From contig NZ_WWEM01000011.1 in NCBI RefSeq assembly GCF_019308285.1, positions 62,001 to 126,000 of the forward strand: DNA of 64,000 nucleotides. Direction: 5' to 3'. Made by a program: the position numbers and the translations under genes. Origin of the DNA: Flavobacterium quisquiliarum. GTDB taxonomy: Bacteria > Bacteroidota > Bacteroidia > Flavobacteriales > Flavobacteriaceae. Numbering within the stretch: the first letter of the stretch is position 1; each line of letters starts with the position of its first letter. Below are positions 62,896-64,000 of the stretch, piece by piece. The notes under the pieces are model-generated. The model did no database searches, was not told the DNA's origin, and saw only the letters and a program-made list of their open reading frames with translations.

Positions 62896-64000
62896 ATGAA
62901 ATTGAATATTAAAAATAGCATAAAAGCATTTTTCTTTATGGCGGCCGTACTGGCTCAGGTAAAATGCTCTTCTTCCAATGACGCAGTAGAGAATCCGCCA
63001 GTTGTAAACCCTCCTGTGGTAAATCCGCCAGCGACTACAAACGATGTTGATTTTTGGCTTACAAAAGGGGATCAAAGTGTTTTACTGGCGAAACAATCCG
63101 GAATATTAGGATTTGGAACAACAGTAAATGCATACAATACGATAGAAGTAAAAGAATCTCAGAAATACCAAACTGTTGATGGTTTTGGATATACATTAAC
63201 CGGAGGAAGTGTAGATGTAATCAATCAATTAAACCCAACAAGAAGAACTGCCCTTTTGCAGGAATTATTTGGTTCAGGCGAAAATGCAATCGGAGTAAGT
63301 TACATCAGAATAAGTATTGGAGCATCAGATTTAAATGCGGAACCTTTTACTTATAATGATCTTGCAACCGGAGAAACAGATTTGAATCTGACTAAATTTA
63401 GTTTAGAAAAAGACAAAAATCTAATTGCCATGTTGAAAGAAATTCTGGCAATTAATCCTAAAATCTTAATCTTAGCTACCCCTTGGTCGGCTCCTGTTTG
63501 GATGAAAGATGTTAATAGCTTTAAAGGTGGAAAACTAAAAGCGGAATATTATGATGTTTATGCGAAGTATTTTGTAAAATACATTCAGCAAATGAAAGCG
63601 GAAGGAATTACTGTTGATGCCGTTACGCCTCAAAACGAACCGCTTCACGACGGAAATAATCCAAGTATGTATATGTCTGCTGCAGACCAGACAAACTTCA
63701 TTAAAAATAATTTAGGTCCCACATTTAAAGCAGCAAGTCTGAATGTAAAGATTATTGCTTACGATCATAACTGTGACAATCCAAATTATCCAAAAGCAAT
63801 TTTAGCTGATACTGATGCTTTTCCTTTTGTTGACGGATCTGCATTTCACTTGTATGCTGGAGATATTAGTGCTTTGCTGAATGTTTATAATTCATACCCA
63901 ACCAAAAATGTTTATTTCACAGAACAATGGACTTCTTCAGAAGGGCAGTTCGCGGGAGATTTAAAATGGCATCTTCGAAATGTAATTATTGGTTCAATGA
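62896..64000 (+). CDS. Glycoside hydrolase family 30 lipoprotein, copy 3 (cut by window end)
   Basis: An open frame from ATG 62896 runs to the window end with no stop (368 residues visible). A lipoprotein signal ends at Cys24 and is followed by a Pro-rich spacer (PPVVNPPVVNPP), which suits a surface-exposed enzyme. GH30 motifs are visible as TVDGFGYTLTGGS, WSAPVWMK, acid/base Glu248 in PQNEP and nucleophile Glu343 in YFTEQW. It is only distantly similar to copies 1 and 2, so it is a different branch of the family and perhaps the surface endo-enzyme that feeds the importer, while the others act inside. That division of labour is inferred. Confidence 0.92.
   Translation, partial: MKLNIKNSIKAFFFMAAVLAQVKCSSSNDAVENPPVVNPPVVNPPATTNDVDFWLTKGDQSVLLAKQSGILGFGTTVNAYNTIEVKESQKYQTVDGFGYTLTGGSVDVINQLNPTRRTALLQELFGSGENAIGVSYIRISIGASDLNAEPFTYNDLATGETDLNLTKFSLEKDKNLIAMLKEILAINPKILILATPWSAPVWMKDVNSFKGGKLKAEYYDVYAKYFVKYIQQMKAEGITVDAVTPQNEPLHDGNNPSMYMSAADQTNFIKNNLGPTFKAASLNVKIIAYDHNCDNPNYPKAILADTDAFPFVDGSAFHLYAGDISALLNVYNSYPTKNVYFTEQWTSSEGQFAGDLKWHLRNVIIGSM

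Noticed and set aside
1..64000. CRISPR array, prophage, insertion sequence, tRNA or rRNA
   Set aside because: No regularly spaced repeat array, transposase, integrase, phage structural gene, tRNA cloverleaf or rRNA sequence was recognised on either strand.

Overview
The window reads as a chromosomal stretch of a gliding member of the Bacteroidota, most likely a Flavobacterium close to F. johnsoniae. The reasons are the AT-rich sequence, the repeated TAnnTTTG promoter element with no Shine-Dalgarno sequences, the gliding and type IX secretion genes gldE, gldD, gldJ, porU and porV in their usual flavobacterial neighbourhoods, and SusC/SusD glycan-uptake genes. I see no tRNA, rRNA, CRISPR array, prophage or insertion sequence.

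Layout. 0-10 kb: a tRNA/nucleoside deaminase (tadA type), a small membrane protein, and a large alpha-2-macroglobulin lipoprotein paired with penicillin-binding protein 1C (envelope defence and repair). 10-16 kb: ribonuclease G, a 30-residue basic ribosome-type protein, HU, then mutY, ssb, gldE and gldD. 16-32 kb: housekeeping and envelope genes, namely an HMA-domain lipoprotein, an EamA exporter, an M16 peptidase pair (one active, one without the zinc motif), rplU-rpmA, a multi-pass membrane protein, an AsmA-like protein, miaE, a glycosyltransferase, an AraC regulator, an AhpD-like protein and an M1 aminopeptidase lipoprotein. 32-44 kb: pyruvate dehydrogenase E2 and E1-alpha, cytidine deaminase, then the type IX secretion/motility cluster porV-porU and divergent gldJ-murF.

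44-64 kb is a polysaccharide utilization locus: a membrane-bound beta-propeller/LuxR-type regulator, two complete susC-susD-surface-lipoprotein modules in tandem, and three glycoside hydrolase family 30 genes, the last cut by the window end. By family this suggests a beta-1,6-glucan target (fungal or yeast wall, pustulan-like), which is an inference. The two susC promoters share the same architecture: two copies of an 11-bp direct repeat exactly 33 bp apart, an identically placed -7-like element, and a 37-nt leader that is identical while the adjacent coding sequence has diverged. This is the most informative non-coding signal in the window.

The intergenic regions also carry several dispersed repeat families: three copies of an ~80-bp element with conserved ends and a variable hairpin centre, two copies of a REP-like inverted repeat, two copies of a 31-bp palindrome, and single copies of other repeat-like units. 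They cluster between genes and behave like small non-autonomous elements or terminators.
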